Source: Polluticaenibacter yanchengensis
GTDB taxonomy: Bacteria; Bacteroidota; Bacteroidia; Chitinophagales; Chitinophagaceae
DNA: 64,000 nt
NCBI GenBank assembly: GCA_027854065.1
Contig: JAQGEF010000010.1
Span: 93,697 to 157,696, forward strand
Reading direction: 5' to 3'
Shown here: one piece after another, positions 8,531-19,400 of the stretch
How positions within the stretch are numbered: the stretch's first letter is position 1
Layout of the letters: each line of letters starts with the position of its first letter
The notes under the pieces: generated by a model
The model's input: only the letters and a program-made list of their open reading frames with translations
What the model was told of the DNA's origin: nothing
Databases searched by the model: none
Program-made: the position numbers and the translations under genes

Positions 8531-10480
8531 TTAATAGTTCAATATTTTAAATTCAGTACGACGGTTCTTGGCACGACCTTCAGGATTATCCTTACCATCT
8601 GCCGTTTCATTATCTGCTATAGGTTCAGATTCACCCTTGCCAATCGCTACCAAACGATCTTTACTGATACCCTTACTTGCCAGGTAATCTACACAGCTCT
8701 GTGCACGACGCTCAGATAACTTTTGGTTATATTCATCTGCACCTTTACTGTCCGTATGACCGATGATCTCTATTTTCATATTCGGATTGTCGTTCATTAA
8801 TTTAATCAATGGTTCGAATTGAGAATAAGGGCCTTTAGATAATTTATAAGAGTTGTAATCATACTTCACGTTTTCCAGTACAATTGCCACGTTCTCCTCA
8901 ATCTCACGTTTAATCTTCGTTACACAAAGATTAGAAGCTGCTAATGTTTCCTGCTCCTCATCGCCAGGGATTGCTATCGCCACTTTACCATCTTCGTAGC
9001 CAGTTACAGTGGCTGTTGTATTAAATGCTGCATAGTCATTTACTTTAAATTCATAACGACCATTCGCATTTGTAGTACCGCTGTGAACCACTTTACCTGC
9101 CGCATCTTTTACTTGTACACTAGCACCGCTTACGCCTGCACCGGTAGCACAATCTACCACCATACCACCAATCGTTTTCATAATTGGCGTACGGTTAAAA
9201 CTGTAAATATCCAGACAACATTCGCTGTTACGATCGCTGCTTAAGTAAGCATTGTTATAAACAGATTTTGCATCTGTACTCAGGTAATAAATATCATCCT
9301 TCACAGAGTTCACAGGGTAACCCATATTCTTAGGTGCTTCAAAACTACCACCAATACTGCCCTTCGTAATATATAAATCATAACCACCTAAACCCACCAA
9401 ACCATTGCTGGCAAATACCAGGCTCTTAGATGGGCCATGATAAAACGGTGCTTCATCATCGCCCGCAGTATTCACCGCACTCAGGTTCGTTGCTGTACCC
9501 GTTGGATTACCACTTCCATCCAAACCAATATACCAGATATCATTACCTCCTTTACCTCCCGCTCTGTTGCTGGAGAATAATAAATATTTACCATCAGCAG
9601 TTACATGTGGCTGGCGCGATGTAGCACCCGAAGCATTCACCGCATCACTCAATAATTCAGGAGTACTCCAGTTATCACCAGTTTTTGTACTTTTATAAAT
9701 ACCCGATTTTTTCACACCATTTTCAACCGTCCATTTAGTAATGTACATGGTGTTGCCATCCGGTGAAAAACTCGCAATCCCTTGCTCCATATCTTTATCT
9801 GCTGCCAAACCGCTTACTAAAGTTGCACTCGTACCACTCACCGTGTAAAGCTTATTTGTATTGGCTTTTTTGCTGTTGTATGTAGCATCGGCACGGCTGC
9901 TTGTTACTACAATATTGCCAGCCTGTAATGCCGGTGCATAAGTAGCTCCTTCGGTATTCAATCCACCAATTTTATCTACTTTATAAAGCCCTAAATCTTT
10001 GCGACTGTATTGGTCTTTTGCAAACTGAACGCTCGTTAATTCCTTTTGCGCATCCGCACCAGAAAGCTTACTTAGTGCTGCAACCGCTTCTTCAGTTTTG
10101 CCATTAAATTTCAAAGCCTGTGCATACAACAAAGTGGCATTCGCATTACCCGCATCACTTAATTCTTTCAGGATCGGCTCTGCCTTCTGGTAGTTGCGCA
10201 ACTTAAAATATGCTTCCGCCAGTTTTAATTTTGTTTCAGCAGCATTGCTGCCAGTCACCTGTTCGCCTTTTACCCGCTGGTTCGTGTATGGGTTGTAAGC
10301 CGCTTTGGTACTAGGTTTAGCACCCAAAGCCTGTTCGTATAACTGGGTTGCTTTGTAATATTCACCCTTGTTATAATAATCGTTTGCCGCTTTCAATGCA
10401 CTCGTCTGTGCAAAGGTCATGGCTGAAAAACCAAGACACAACAACGATAATGATGCTATCTTTTTTATATTTCCTGACAT
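8531..10480 (-). CDS. PorE-like TPR / beta-propeller / OmpA protein
   Basis: 649 aa with a type I signal peptide (residues 1-25, ending MTFAQ). Domains in order: TPR-like helices (~26-150); a PD40-type propeller (~165-425, with ISFSPDGNTMY, VTADGKYLLFSSNRAGG and YDLYITKG blades); a carboxypeptidase-regulatory-like fold (~435-505); and an OmpA C-terminal peptidoglycan-binding domain (~535-649) with IEIIGHTDSKG, SERRAQSCVDYL and NRRTEFKIL. This is the architecture of the T9SS accessory protein PorE, which links the secretion machine to peptidoglycan. Unlike the PorE lipoprotein, I see no lipobox here. It is the last gene of the cluster with PorP/SprF and two giant cargo proteins, but a 582-bp repeat-filled gap precedes it, so it may have its own promoter. 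It could be an OmpA paralogue dedicated to this locus rather than the core PorE. Confidence 0.85.
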   Translation of the reverse strand: MSGNIKKIASLSLLCLGFSAMTFAQTSALKAANDYYNKGEYYKATQLYEQALGAKPSTKAAYNPYTNQRVKGEQVTGSNAAETKLKLAEAYFKLRNYQKAEPILKELSDAGNANATLLYAQALKFNGKTEEAVAALSKLSGADAQKELTSVQFAKDQYSRKDLGLYKVDKIGGLNTEGATYAPALQAGNIVVTSSRADATYNSKKANTNKLYTVSGTSATLVSGLAADKDMEQGIASFSPDGNTMYITKWTVENGVKKSGIYKSTKTGDNWSTPELLSDAVNASGATSRQPHVTADGKYLLFSSNRAGGKGGNDIWYIGLDGSGNPTGTATNLSAVNTAGDDEAPFYHGPSKSLVFASNGLVGLGGYDLYITKGSIGGSFEAPKNMGYPVNSVKDDIYYLSTDAKSVYNNAYLSSDRNSECCLDIYSFNRTPIMKTIGGMVVDCATGAGVSGASVQVKDAAGKVVHSGTTNANGRYEFKVNDYAAFNTTATVTGYEDGKVAIAIPGDEEQETLAASNLCVTKIKREIEENVAIVLENVKYDYNSYKLSKGPYSQFEPLIKLMNDNPNMKIEIIGHTDSKGADEYNQKLSERRAQSCVDYLASKGISKDRLVAIGKGESEPIADNETADGKDNPEGRAKNRRTEFKILNY

Positions 10481-10507
10481 GATTTAATATTTTTTAATTC
10501 ATCAATG

Positions 10508-10537
10508 TACCGTTCGGTATATTATATCAATTGATAT
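10508..10537. promoter_or_regulatory. Paired palindromes upstream of the PorE-like gene
   Basis: Two perfect inverted repeats lie 27-57 bp before the PorE-like start: TACCGTTCGGTA (10508-10519) and ATATCAATTGATAT (10524-10537). They could be operator sites or the edge of the adjacent repeat element. No -7 element was found here. Confidence 0.3.
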
Positions 10538-10548
10538 TTTTTTTATTT

Positions 10549-10692
10549 GCGGCTTTCATCCCAATGTTTCTATTCAACTTTTGTTCGGGCTGCTCCGGGC
10601 TCGCTACGCTCGGTGCTTTAGCACCAGCCGCTATGGCGGCTGCCCTGCATATCCCGCAGCCATTCGGCAGTAGTAGTTCTATTCAGCATTGG
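10549..10692 (+). repeat. Intergenic hairpin repeat, family A copy 1
   Basis: Opens with a GGCT.TCA phrase, then the core CGCTACGCTCGGTG, two stem-loops (GGTGC-loop-GCACC and GCCGC-loop-GGCGG), CTGCATATCCCGCAGCC, and a tail near TTCTATT. Related copies lie at about 28412, 45716, 46446 (inverted) and 63536. Non-coding, with stop-rich frames that differ between copies. Confidence 0.75.
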
Positions 10693-10704
10693 CCTCTATT
10701 TCAT

Positions 10705-10724
10705 AATATACCAGTTGGTATATT
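10705..10724. repeat. Perfect 8-bp inverted repeat
   Basis: AATATACC and its complement with a 4-base loop. A similar palindrome borders the family A copy at ~46614-46631, suggesting it belongs to the same repeat context. Confidence 0.5.
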
Positions 10725-10750
10725 GAAGTCTTCTGTTTCATGGTTTGGAA

Positions 10751-10780
10751 ACCCACCCCCAACCCCTCCAGGGAGGGGAG
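10751..10780 (-). repeat. C/G-rich short repeat, family B copy 1
   Basis: CCCACCCCC and a CCTCC-AGGGAGG hairpin. Inverted relative to the copies at 11021 and 63757, which share GGGGCAGGGGTGGG. Confidence 0.6.
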
Positions 10781-10816
10781 ATGAAGTTCAAGTATTATTG
10801 ACGATTGAGTAATTGC

Positions 10817-10992
10817 TTTTAGATTTCTCCTCGGAAGTTTCAAACTCAAAGAATCTTCAATTTTACCTCGTCGAAATGACTTCAATTTCGCAACAGTCAT
10901 TCTGAGCAAAGCGAAGAATCTCATATTTCTTTTAGATTTCTCCTCGACATTTTCAAATTCAAAGACACTTTAAGCTCACTCGTCGAAATGAC
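10817..10992. repeat. Two tandem copies of a family C repeat
   Basis: TTTTAGATTTCTCCTCG occurs at 10817-10833 and 10930-10946, and CTCGTCGAAATGAC at 10867-10880 and 10979-10992, so a unit of ~64 bp recurs with a period of ~112 bp. Between them lies GTCATTCTGAGC..GAAGAATCTC (10896-10922), which recurs inverted at 34327-34353. Confidence 0.65.
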
Positions 10993-11020
10993 TACTAAAC
11001 AAACCTCACCACTTTTGCTC

Positions 11021-11050
11021 CTATCCCCTCCTGGAAGGGGCAGGGGTGGG
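11021..11050 (+). repeat. C/G-rich short repeat, family B copy 2
   Basis: CTATCCCCTCCTGGAAGGGG followed by CAGGGGTGGG. Nearly identical to the copy at 63757-63787. Confidence 0.65.
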
Positions 11051-11062
11051 TTCGTTCAACAT

Positions 11063-12070
11063 TTACAGTCTTGGACAAACAAAGTTGCCATCCACATTTG
11101 TCTTGCCTTTTTTCTTTCCTATAAATGTAATAGAAACCTCGAAAGCGTTAGCACTGCCACCAAACTTACCAAGGTCGCTCGTGTTAACATCGTAGCTGGC
11201 TCCTATAATCAGGTTGTTGTGCATGATGCCAATATATGGTGCAATCGCATCTTTAAAACGATAATTCGCGCCCAACATAAAGTCAGTAGTTGCCGCCACA
11301 CGGAACTGGCCGTAAGCGCCAACTACGGTTTCGCTGGCAGTACCCTGGCGGCTGTACAAAGCATTAGGTGTAATACTGAAAGCCTCGTTCACATTGATTT
11401 TTACACCACCATGTACATTATAACGAATCGGTAATTTGGCATCACCTTCGCCAATAAATTTATCTTTTGGTTGCGTTACATGCGAAGCGGAAAACCCTAA
11501 ATAAACATTGGCTTTCCTGTTGGCGCGGCCATCATAGTATAAGGCACCTAAACCGGCATCAAATACGGTAGAAGAGTTAGCTTGCAACATATCTAAAGAA
11601 GTGCTACCAGGATTGTAACCTGTAATCGGGTTCCACTGGTCACCAAAAGTCAATTTATTACGATCGAAGCGGCGATCTACCAAACCTGCCTGCATACCCA
11701 ACACGATGCGTTGTGTGCCGTTTACACCAAAACGTAAACCGGTATAGGCTAATGAGCCATAAGCAGTAGTATAACTATAACCACCATCGCCGGCTTTCTG
11801 GTTGAGTACGCTTACGCCAAAATTGACGTTTTTCTCAGTAGCAAAATCGGCACTGACACCGGGTGTCTTAAAACCGCTGGATATGTTATTCCATTGATTG
11901 CGGTAGATGCCGGTTACACGTACATTGCCGTCGAAGGCACCCGTTAATGCGGGGTTCAGCCATGTCGGATGCATATAGTATTGCGAAAAGTGGGGATCTA
12001 CCTGGCTATGTGCAGGCAATGCTTTGCCCACCAAAAACACAAGCATGATTCTATAAAAACATTTTCTCAT
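11063..12070 (-). CDS. PorP/SprF family type IX secretion membrane protein
   Basis: 335 aa with a signal peptide (residues 1-22, ending PAHSQ). It begins the mature protein with the family hallmark VDPHFSQYYMHPTWLNPALT, followed by GNVRVTGIYRNQWNNI, and then alternating beta strands of an outer-membrane barrel. PorP/SprF proteins are known to work with T9SS cargo, SprF being needed for surface delivery of the adhesin SprB. The upstream 1374-aa type B cargo gene ends 19 bp before this start, so the two are almost certainly co-transcribed and this is probably its dedicated partner. No internal damage is seen. The C-terminus ends within a C/G-rich repeat region at 11021-11062. Confidence 0.9.
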   Translation of the reverse strand: MRKCFYRIMLVFLVGKALPAHSQVDPHFSQYYMHPTWLNPALTGAFDGNVRVTGIYRNQWNNISSGFKTPGVSADFATEKNVNFGVSVLNQKAGDGGYSYTTAYGSLAYTGLRFGVNGTQRIVLGMQAGLVDRRFDRNKLTFGDQWNPITGYNPGSTSLDMLQANSSTVFDAGLGALYYDGRANRKANVYLGFSASHVTQPKDKFIGEGDAKLPIRYNVHGGVKINVNEAFSITPNALYSRQGTASETVVGAYGQFRVAATTDFMLGANYRFKDAIAPYIGIMHNNLIIGASYDVNTSDLGKFGGSANAFEVSITFIGKKKGKTNVDGNFVCPRL

Positions 12071-12089
12071 AATATGTTGGTTTTGTTTT

Positions 12090-15000
12090 TTATCTTACTA
12101 TAGTAACAGATCCTTTTACGGGTTCTTTTAAGCCATTGGTAAAGGTGATAATGTAATAATACGTGCCGACAGGTAACGGTTTGCCTTTAACAGTTCCATC
12201 CCAGGGTGTTTGATAACCTTTTTGTTCCAGTACCACTTTACCATACCTGTCAAAGACTACCAGTCGAACATCCGGATAATTCTCAAGTCCGCGAATAATC
12301 CATGTATCATTAATGCCATCACCATTTGGACTAAATGCATTTGGAGGGACTATCTCTTTCAACATTTCTACAACCAGTTCGTCTGTGGTAGAACATTTGC
12401 CACCAACTGTAACGGTTAAACTGAAAGTCTGATTCTGAGAAACGATATAAGTTGGATTCAAGGAGTTTGCATTACTCAATAGTGCGGATGGTGTCCATTG
12501 ATAAGTAACATTGGTATTTGGTGTTACTCTTGGCTGGAAGGTTGCTGAAGTACCTTGAATAGCAAATAGTTTATTACCTGTGTTTACAATTGGATTTGCC
12601 AGAACGGAGATGTTTATTTCATTTAGCTCACTGGTACATCCACTTGTTCCGTTTACGGCCAACTGAACTTTATAGTTTCCGGCTGCGGTAAACTGATGAT
12701 CAAAAGAAGCATTGGTAGATACTGATTGATTATTGATTGTCCATTGGTAAGTGACAGCTTCACCATAAGTGCCATTGTCTTTGAACGCAATGGTTTTATT
12801 GGCACAGATTTCAGTATCAGAGCTTTCAATATTACTTACTGGTCTGTTTATAAAACCGGCAAATACTTTGGATATTGTTTTGCTACATCCAAATGCTGTA
12901 GTTGCTTTTAATTGTATATTGTATGATTGATTAATAGTATAAATATGTTCGGGATCTTTGACTGTTGAAGTGGTATTATCACCAAAATGCCACAGGTAAG
13001 TTAATGTTTCATTCGATTGTGATTGATTAATAAATTTTGCGGCACCATTAGGGAAGCAAACGATTTGGGGCAATTCGAAATCAACAACAGGTTCTTTATA
13101 AATAGTGATATTCTTTTTCAATACATCGCTTTCACAGCCATTTGCATCACGTACTTTTAGTTCAATGGTGTATTGGCCTTCAGCATTGTAAACAACCTGA
13201 AATGGATTGTTATTTGTTTTCGTTTCAGAATTGCCATTGCCTAAATTCCACTGCCATTGACTAATGGTTGAGTATTGTGAAGCAGATTTATCTGTTATGG
13301 TTATAGCATTGCCTAAACATACATTTTCGGATAGTTCAAAAGCCGGAACAGGTAAATCAACAACTGTGATCTCGGTACTTACAGAATCTTCACATCCCAG
13401 GTTTGATTTAAAAATATACCAAATGGTATGTTTTCCTATGCCTGCAACAGAAGGTGTATAGTTGCCTGTGGCAGATACGCCAATACCTTTATAAAAACCA
13501 TTGCCTGTAACACCATTTAAAACCTGTGCCGTTGCAATGTTTATCTCACCACTGTTAATACATACGTTATTTAATGGTCCGTATTTTAACTCCGGCAAAA
13601 ATTCAAATGTGAGCTGTGCGGTCGTATCCGCAATACAGCCATAAGCTGACGTTGTTTGATAAGTGATGGTATAAGTTTTGTTTTTATACCTGTGAACAGG
13701 TTCTGCCGCATTTGAAGTATTAGGGTTACCTGCATTCGCTTCCGAATCTCCGAAATTCCATAAATGAGCGGCGATTTCCTTACCATCAGGAGAACTTGCC
13801 AGGCTTTTGAACTGAACGGTTCCGTCCGGTTGTAAGCAATTGTTCTCTACAACGAAGCTTGTATTAGGTTTATCCCAAACGTTCAATGTTATCTCTGCTG
13901 TATCCGATATACATAAGGCAGAAACTTTTCCAACCAACCTGATGCGGTATTCACCGGCATTTTGATATTTATAATTTAAGATCTGAGAAGTAGTGAATGT
14001 TTCTCCATTTCCCAAATTCCAATACCAGCCGGAGATATTACCGGAAAGAGCTCCTGAACCTACAGATTTTAAATCTACTGACTCTCCCAAGCAGATATTT
14101 ATATCGGATGCATCGATAGTGACTTCGGCCGGTTCGTTGATGGTAATCGCAAGTGTACTGTCTACAATACATCCTGTAGTGGTTGTTACAGATAATGTGA
14201 TGTTTTTAAGACCAGCTTCAGGAAATACTCTTTTGGCTGTATCTGATATGCCGTTTTCCAGGCCTTGTAAAGTCCATTTCCATTTATAGATTTCATTATC
14301 ACCCAGGTTTACATTATCCCATTTAAAATAGGCTGTATCTGATATACAGGTGTTGTGTACATAAGACCAGGCTGCAATGTCGCCTACATCTTTTACTTCA
14401 ATTTCCAGTTTTATTTTTTCTGTATTATTACAATTATCTAATTCCGGATGTGTACTGCTTACCTCTACTATCTGTAAACCTGCTTCTGTAAACTGATAAC
14501 TATTAGGTAGTTTAAATCTGAAGTAATCTACCCCTTTGATAGAAATGGTATCGATGGCAACAGGAGCATTTTGTTCTACATCCTGGTTAGGACTAATTCT
14601 ATTATTTTTACTTAAATGCCACACCAGTTTTTCGGGTGTATAGCTCATTAATATGCTTAGTTCGGTAGGGGAGTTGATGCAGGCAAAATCATAATTACCA
14701 TCCAGGTTACCTTCAGGATTTTCTATGTATGAAGTGCCTCCTAAATTATTAATCATAGTACCGGCATTGTATCCGTAGCTATCGTACCGGCCAAGTCCGT
14801 AGGTGACAGATGTAAACAGTGAATCACTCTTAACCAGGCACTGTGCTTTAGCCGCAGTCCAGCGTTGAATGACTACTGCATAACCAGGCATATTGGGGTG
14901 ATCGTACACATGACTGAAAGTATTACTGCCATCAATTGTCAGGCTTTTTATGCCTTCTTTATGAATAATAAGTGTGAGGTAATTGACATCAATAACAGCA

Positions 15001-16214
15001 GCGGTGTTCCTGTAAAATCCTACCTGGGCTATACTCTGTTCCAATGGGCTCAGGTAAATCATTTCAGGGTCTCCGACACCGGTGAAGTCACAACCGGTAC
15101 TGGCCCCCTCACTCATGGAAGGCATATATTGAGACACCATTATCGGTTTGCTACTTTCTATAAGATCCGCTGTTTTACTTCTGAATTCATAATAAGTATT
15201 GCCAACGATATTTGTTAATTGAACCCCGTTTTTATACACGGGTACAGATGCGTCTTTTACTACAACTCTGTAAATGGTTTCATTTAATACTGATGCGTTT
15301 GTACTACTTGAAAATGGTGCTGTTAAATATTTCTTTCCCCAGGCTTGTACCGGAAAGGCTTGCTGAATCATGTTATCCGCAAAACCACTTAAAGAATTAT
15401 TACAGTTAATAGCTGTGGAACTGCTACCGGAAAAAACAGCAATGGGTAAACATTCGTTATTGGAATTAGCAACAGATTTTACCCTGGTACCTGTGAGGTC
15501 ATGTCCGCTAAACCTATCGATAGCAGCAGCTACAACCTGGTAGATTTGTCCGCGTTGTAAGGTTACCGTAAAAGGCTGATTGGCTGGTCTGCCATTACGC
15601 AGGGGGACGGAAGGATTGATTTCTAAAACGGTATTGTCTTCGTTAGCCACTACAAACATCCAGCTAAAACATCCATCGCCGCTGGCAATGCCATTTACAA
15701 ATTGTTTAAAGTTTACAGATACATATGAATATCCCCAGGACTCAACGGGCATGAGCATTGTAGCTCCGGAAGAGCCGCCGCCGCTTATATGTGCATACAC
15801 TACAATCGGTTCATCACTTTCTACATGTATTGACCTTTCAAACATCCTGTCTGAACCAAGTCCGCCATAGCTTGGAGGTACATCGTACAAACGACAATCT
15901 GCCGGCCCTGACTTGGGCATAGCAGATGATTCTATTACTGAATTGGCCGGTACAAAATAGTTTTGAACAGTAGTAGTGGTTTGTCCTTTAATGGTCACTT
16001 TTACATTACTGTTTTGTTCAGCACTAAAATAAAGCACCATATTCTGGCTGTTATTTTGTCCTACTTCCATAAAGTAATGCAGGCCATATCCCACCCAAAA
16101 TTCCTTGCCTTTGTTAGAAAATTTCTGGGCTAACACCACATTACCTGTACCCAACATAATGATGGTACAAATAATTATTTCCAACCGCACAATATACTTT
16201 TCCAAACCTTTCAT
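12090..16214 (-). CDS. Giant T9SS type B (CHU_C) surface protein with PKD domains
   Basis: 1374 aa with a signal peptide (residues 1-30, ending VVLAQ). Residues ~35-480 match an IgGFc-binding-protein-type N-terminal domain: EFWVGYGLHYFME, HVESDEPIVVYAHISGG, LMPVESWGYSY. The middle (~600-1285) is a run of PKD/Ig-like beta domains with WNLGNGE, LWNFGDS and LWHFGDNT signatures. The last ~85 residues are a gliding-motility-associated C-terminal domain (NAFSPNGDGINDTWII, then VVFDRYGKVV and WDGTVKGKPLPVGTYYY), the type B sorting signal for T9SS. It therefore should be secreted to the cell surface and may act in adhesion or gliding. Its stop lies 19 bp before the PorP/SprF gene. It shares its N-terminal domain with the 2982-aa neighbour. 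Confidence 0.9.
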   Translation of the reverse strand: MKGLEKYIVRLEIIICTIIMLGTGNVVLAQKFSNKGKEFWVGYGLHYFMEVGQNNSQNMVLYFSAEQNSNVKVTIKGQTTTTVQNYFVPANSVIESSAMPKSGPADCRLYDVPPSYGGLGSDRMFERSIHVESDEPIVVYAHISGGGSSGATMLMPVESWGYSYVSVNFKQFVNGIASGDGCFSWMFVVANEDNTVLEINPSVPLRNGRPANQPFTVTLQRGQIYQVVAAAIDRFSGHDLTGTRVKSVANSNNECLPIAVFSGSSSTAINCNNSLSGFADNMIQQAFPVQAWGKKYLTAPFSSSTNASVLNETIYRVVVKDASVPVYKNGVQLTNIVGNTYYEFRSKTADLIESSKPIMVSQYMPSMSEGASTGCDFTGVGDPEMIYLSPLEQSIAQVGFYRNTAAVIDVNYLTLIIHKEGIKSLTIDGSNTFSHVYDHPNMPGYAVVIQRWTAAKAQCLVKSDSLFTSVTYGLGRYDSYGYNAGTMINNLGGTSYIENPEGNLDGNYDFACINSPTELSILMSYTPEKLVWHLSKNNRISPNQDVEQNAPVAIDTISIKGVDYFRFKLPNSYQFTEAGLQIVEVSSTHPELDNCNNTEKIKLEIEVKDVGDIAAWSYVHNTCISDTAYFKWDNVNLGDNEIYKWKWTLQGLENGISDTAKRVFPEAGLKNITLSVTTTTGCIVDSTLAITINEPAEVTIDASDINICLGESVDLKSVGSGALSGNISGWYWNLGNGETFTTSQILNYKYQNAGEYRIRLVGKVSALCISDTAEITLNVWDKPNTSFVVENNCLQPDGTVQFKSLASSPDGKEIAAHLWNFGDSEANAGNPNTSNAAEPVHRYKNKTYTITYQTTSAYGCIADTTAQLTFEFLPELKYGPLNNVCINSGEINIATAQVLNGVTGNGFYKGIGVSATGNYTPSVAGIGKHTIWYIFKSNLGCEDSVSTEITVVDLPVPAFELSENVCLGNAITITDKSASQYSTISQWQWNLGNGNSETKTNNNPFQVVYNAEGQYTIELKVRDANGCESDVLKKNITIYKEPVVDFELPQIVCFPNGAAKFINQSQSNETLTYLWHFGDNTTSTVKDPEHIYTINQSYNIQLKATTAFGCSKTISKVFAGFINRPVSNIESSDTEICANKTIAFKDNGTYGEAVTYQWTINNQSVSTNASFDHQFTAAGNYKVQLAVNGTSGCTSELNEINISVLANPIVNTGNKLFAIQGTSATFQPRVTPNTNVTYQWTPSALLSNANSLNPTYIVSQNQTFSLTVTVGGKCSTTDELVVEMLKEIVPPNAFSPNGDGINDTWIIRGLENYPDVRLVVFDRYGKVVLEQKGYQTPWDGTVKGKPLPVGTYYYIITFTNGLKEPVKGSVTIVR

Positions 16215-16287
16215 TTTCTATAATATTTTTTGTAAGGGGTTTTCGGGTTAGTGTGCTATTTTGTTGCATAGCGAACAAAAAGTAAAA

Positions 16288-16419
16288 GGGAGTGACACAA
16301 CGATGCTGAATATTAGTACTACCGATGGCTCAATAAAAAATAAAATCGTACTTTATTAAGCAGTTTTTCTATTATTGAACAATCTGACTGCATCTATGGA
16401 ACATTGTTGTGTCACTCAC
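16288..16419. repeat. Family D repeat with terminal inverted repeats
   Basis: A 132-bp stretch between the two giant cargo genes, bounded by GGGAGTGACACAACGATG on the left and CATTGTTGTGTCACTCAC on the right, which are imperfect inverted copies of each other. The left part (GTGACACAACGATG ... GGCTCAATAAAAA) recurs at 34485-34537. There is no ORF inside; it resembles a miniature element or a paired terminator-like repeat. Confidence 0.6.
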
Positions 16420-16493
16420 TTGTACGGCATTACTACTATTTAACTTTTTAAAAATTAGCAGTGCGAAGTATGCACTCCACACTGCTAAAGTGT

Positions 16494-19400
16494 TTATCGG
16501 ATCAGGTTTACAGAACCTTTTTTCTGAACAGTTGAACCATCAATTAAAACAATATTGGCCACATACATATACACACCTGCCGGTTGCAATTTGCCATTGT
16601 GTTTACCATCCCAACCAATTGAGCGGTCAGCGGTTTCAAATATTTTTTGACCCCATTGGTTAAACACGATCATTTTTAAAGAGGCGATACTGTGTCCTTC
16701 TATTTTAAATACATCATTTAAGCCGTCTCCGTTTGGTGAGAATGCATTCGGGAAGAATAATTCTCCTGGTAGCGTAGTGGCACTTACTTCTACGGATACT
16801 GCGTCGGTACAATTATTGGCATCTAATGCTTTTACTAAAAGCTTGATGGTTGTAACCGTATTGATACCGCTAACCGTATGTGTTAAACCGTTAACACCAC
16901 TTGAAGGGCTTGCCCATGTAGTACCACCATCAGTAGAAACACTGTAACCGTTAGCTCCCTGAACTGCCTGCCATGTAAAGGTTACAGACGTAATGCCTAC
17001 CTCTGCAACAGTAACTGTTGGCGCAAATACACGTTCGTAAACAGAGATGGTTACCGGTACGCGTGGCTGGCTTACACAACCGTTTAGAGTAGCACTTACA
17101 TAAAGGTTTTGTGCTGTTGTAACATTGTTGATGGTATAAGTGGCCCCGGTGAAAACTGGTGTGCCACCTGTAGCAACACTGTACCATTGGTAAACAGCAT
17201 TTGTAACCGGATCTTTAACAGCTAATGTGGCATTGGTGCCGTAACAAACGCTGATGTTTGCATTATCGAAAGTAACAACCGGCAATGCATTTACCGATAC
17301 CGGTTTGCTGGCTGTAGCCAAACAACCTTCTGCTGTAATGGCTCTTAAATTAACGGTGTAGTTTCCGGCACTGCTAAACGTTTTAGATGGCGCCTGAATC
17401 CGGGACGATGTCTGATCTCCGAAGTTCCAGAAGAACTTGTCTGCTTTATCTTCCGGAGCAGTGATTAATGTAGGATTGAATACCGCAACATCGTTGATAC
17501 AACCTGTGTAAGTTTGTGTGAAATCAACTTTAGGAGATTCAACCACTTTTACATTTAAGTACAATTGTTTTGTACTGCTGCAATTATCAATAACCGGACT
17601 GGTGTATTGAACCGGTATTACATAATTACCGGCAGTATTAAACAAGAACTCTTTATCTACACCATATTTGTAGTAAGTATTACCATTTTTTACAACAGTA
17701 CCTAATAAAACAGGCGTGGTTTGAATGCTGTCGGCATTCGGATTTAACTGAGAAGCATTGCTGAATTTCCAAACAATATTAGTGGCTATTGAAGGCAGTA
17801 ACACACTAAATTTAAACGGCGTACCTAGACAGTTGAAATCACTGTAAGTACCGGTAGAATCATAAATATTTGTGATGCCCGGATCGGTGATATTTCTGAA
17901 TGCCACACCGGTAGTAAATCCGTAACTGTTAGTACCTGCCAGACCGTAAGTGATAGCGGTGAACATAGAGTCGCTGGAAATAGATCCTGTTTCCCTGTTA
18001 GGCATGTATTGTTTTACAACTACTGAATAACCTGGTTTATTAGGATGCGCATAATCGTAATCGTAAGTATTGGAACCATCAATCAGTAATGATTTCAGGC
18101 CTTCTGTAGGAATAACGATTTGAATATATACCCTGGCACTTGCACCTGTAAAAGACTCATTTGTTCTGTAATATTCTACATTGTATAAACCTTGATTAAC
18201 GGGCACTGCATAGAACATTTCCGGACCTGTAGAATTGATTTCACATGCAACACTTGAACCCGGAATATACTGGGCTACCTGTACCGGATGAGAACTTTCA
18301 ATATGATCAGCGGTATTACTCCAATAACTGTAGAATCCATTTTCAGTGATGCCGGTAAGTGTCGTACCGTTTACTTTTACTACGGTAGCTGGGTCTTTCA
18401 CCATGATACGGTATAAGTTTTTGATACTTTCTTTATGATCATCATTTTGAACCGTTGGTGCCACCAGATATTCGCTACCCCAGATATTAGTTGGATAAGC
18501 TTGTTGTACCAGGTAGTTACCGAATGGAACAAAGCTTTCTGAACAGTCAATAAACGCACGGGTATTACCGGAGAATACAGCTACCGGGTAACAGTTGCCG
18601 GCATCATTGCTGATAGATTTAATTTTACTTCCGGATAAATCGTACGCACCATTCTGTGATTTTCTTGCGCCTAATAACTGGTAAACTTCTCCTTTGTTTA
18701 AAGTAATCGTAAATGGTTTATTGGCTTCTCTGCCACCTACTGTTGGTTTAATTGGTGTGATCTCAATTTTAGTGCTATCGTTGTCTGCTATAACATAGAA
18801 CCATGAATACACATTGATGTCGTAGCTATCCTGTGAATAGGCTAATGCATAATATTCGTAACCATAAGCAGAAGTTGGAATTAACATAGTTGAACCTGTT
18901 TCTGCAATTTGACCATCAGCTTTTACATAGGCTGCAATTGGCTCATCACTTTCTATGCTGATACCTCTTTCGGACCATCCTTCTCTCAGTAATAATGCAC
19001 CAGAGGTACCGGTTCTTGGAATAGACTCGGCGGATACAAATGTGTGTGCAGGCACATTGTATGTTCTGGACCATGAAGTACCATTAATACGAACAGTCAC
19101 TTTGGCATCTTTCGCACCACCTCCAAATGAAGCTACCAAAGAGTTGATCCTGTAATCTGATTCAGTATGACCATAACCAAACCAGAATCTTGTACCCATG
19201 TTTGTGGTATCTGTTCTTACGGAGTCTGTACCCGGGTAGCTGATCTGAGGGTTTGTTAAACCGGTTAGCTTATCTATAAAGTTCAGGTTACTCTGGCTGA
19301 TGATATTTGCTGATATATCCACATTACTTGCTGCATCAACTGTCCATTCATTGGCCGGATTGGTTTTTCCTAAGCGAATTCTTGATTCACGATCTATAAA

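Noticed and set aside
10531-11434. Frames of 81-148 codons across the repeat hotspot
   Set aside because: They run through palindromic and C/G-rich repeats or antisense to the PorP/SprF gene, with no family likeness.
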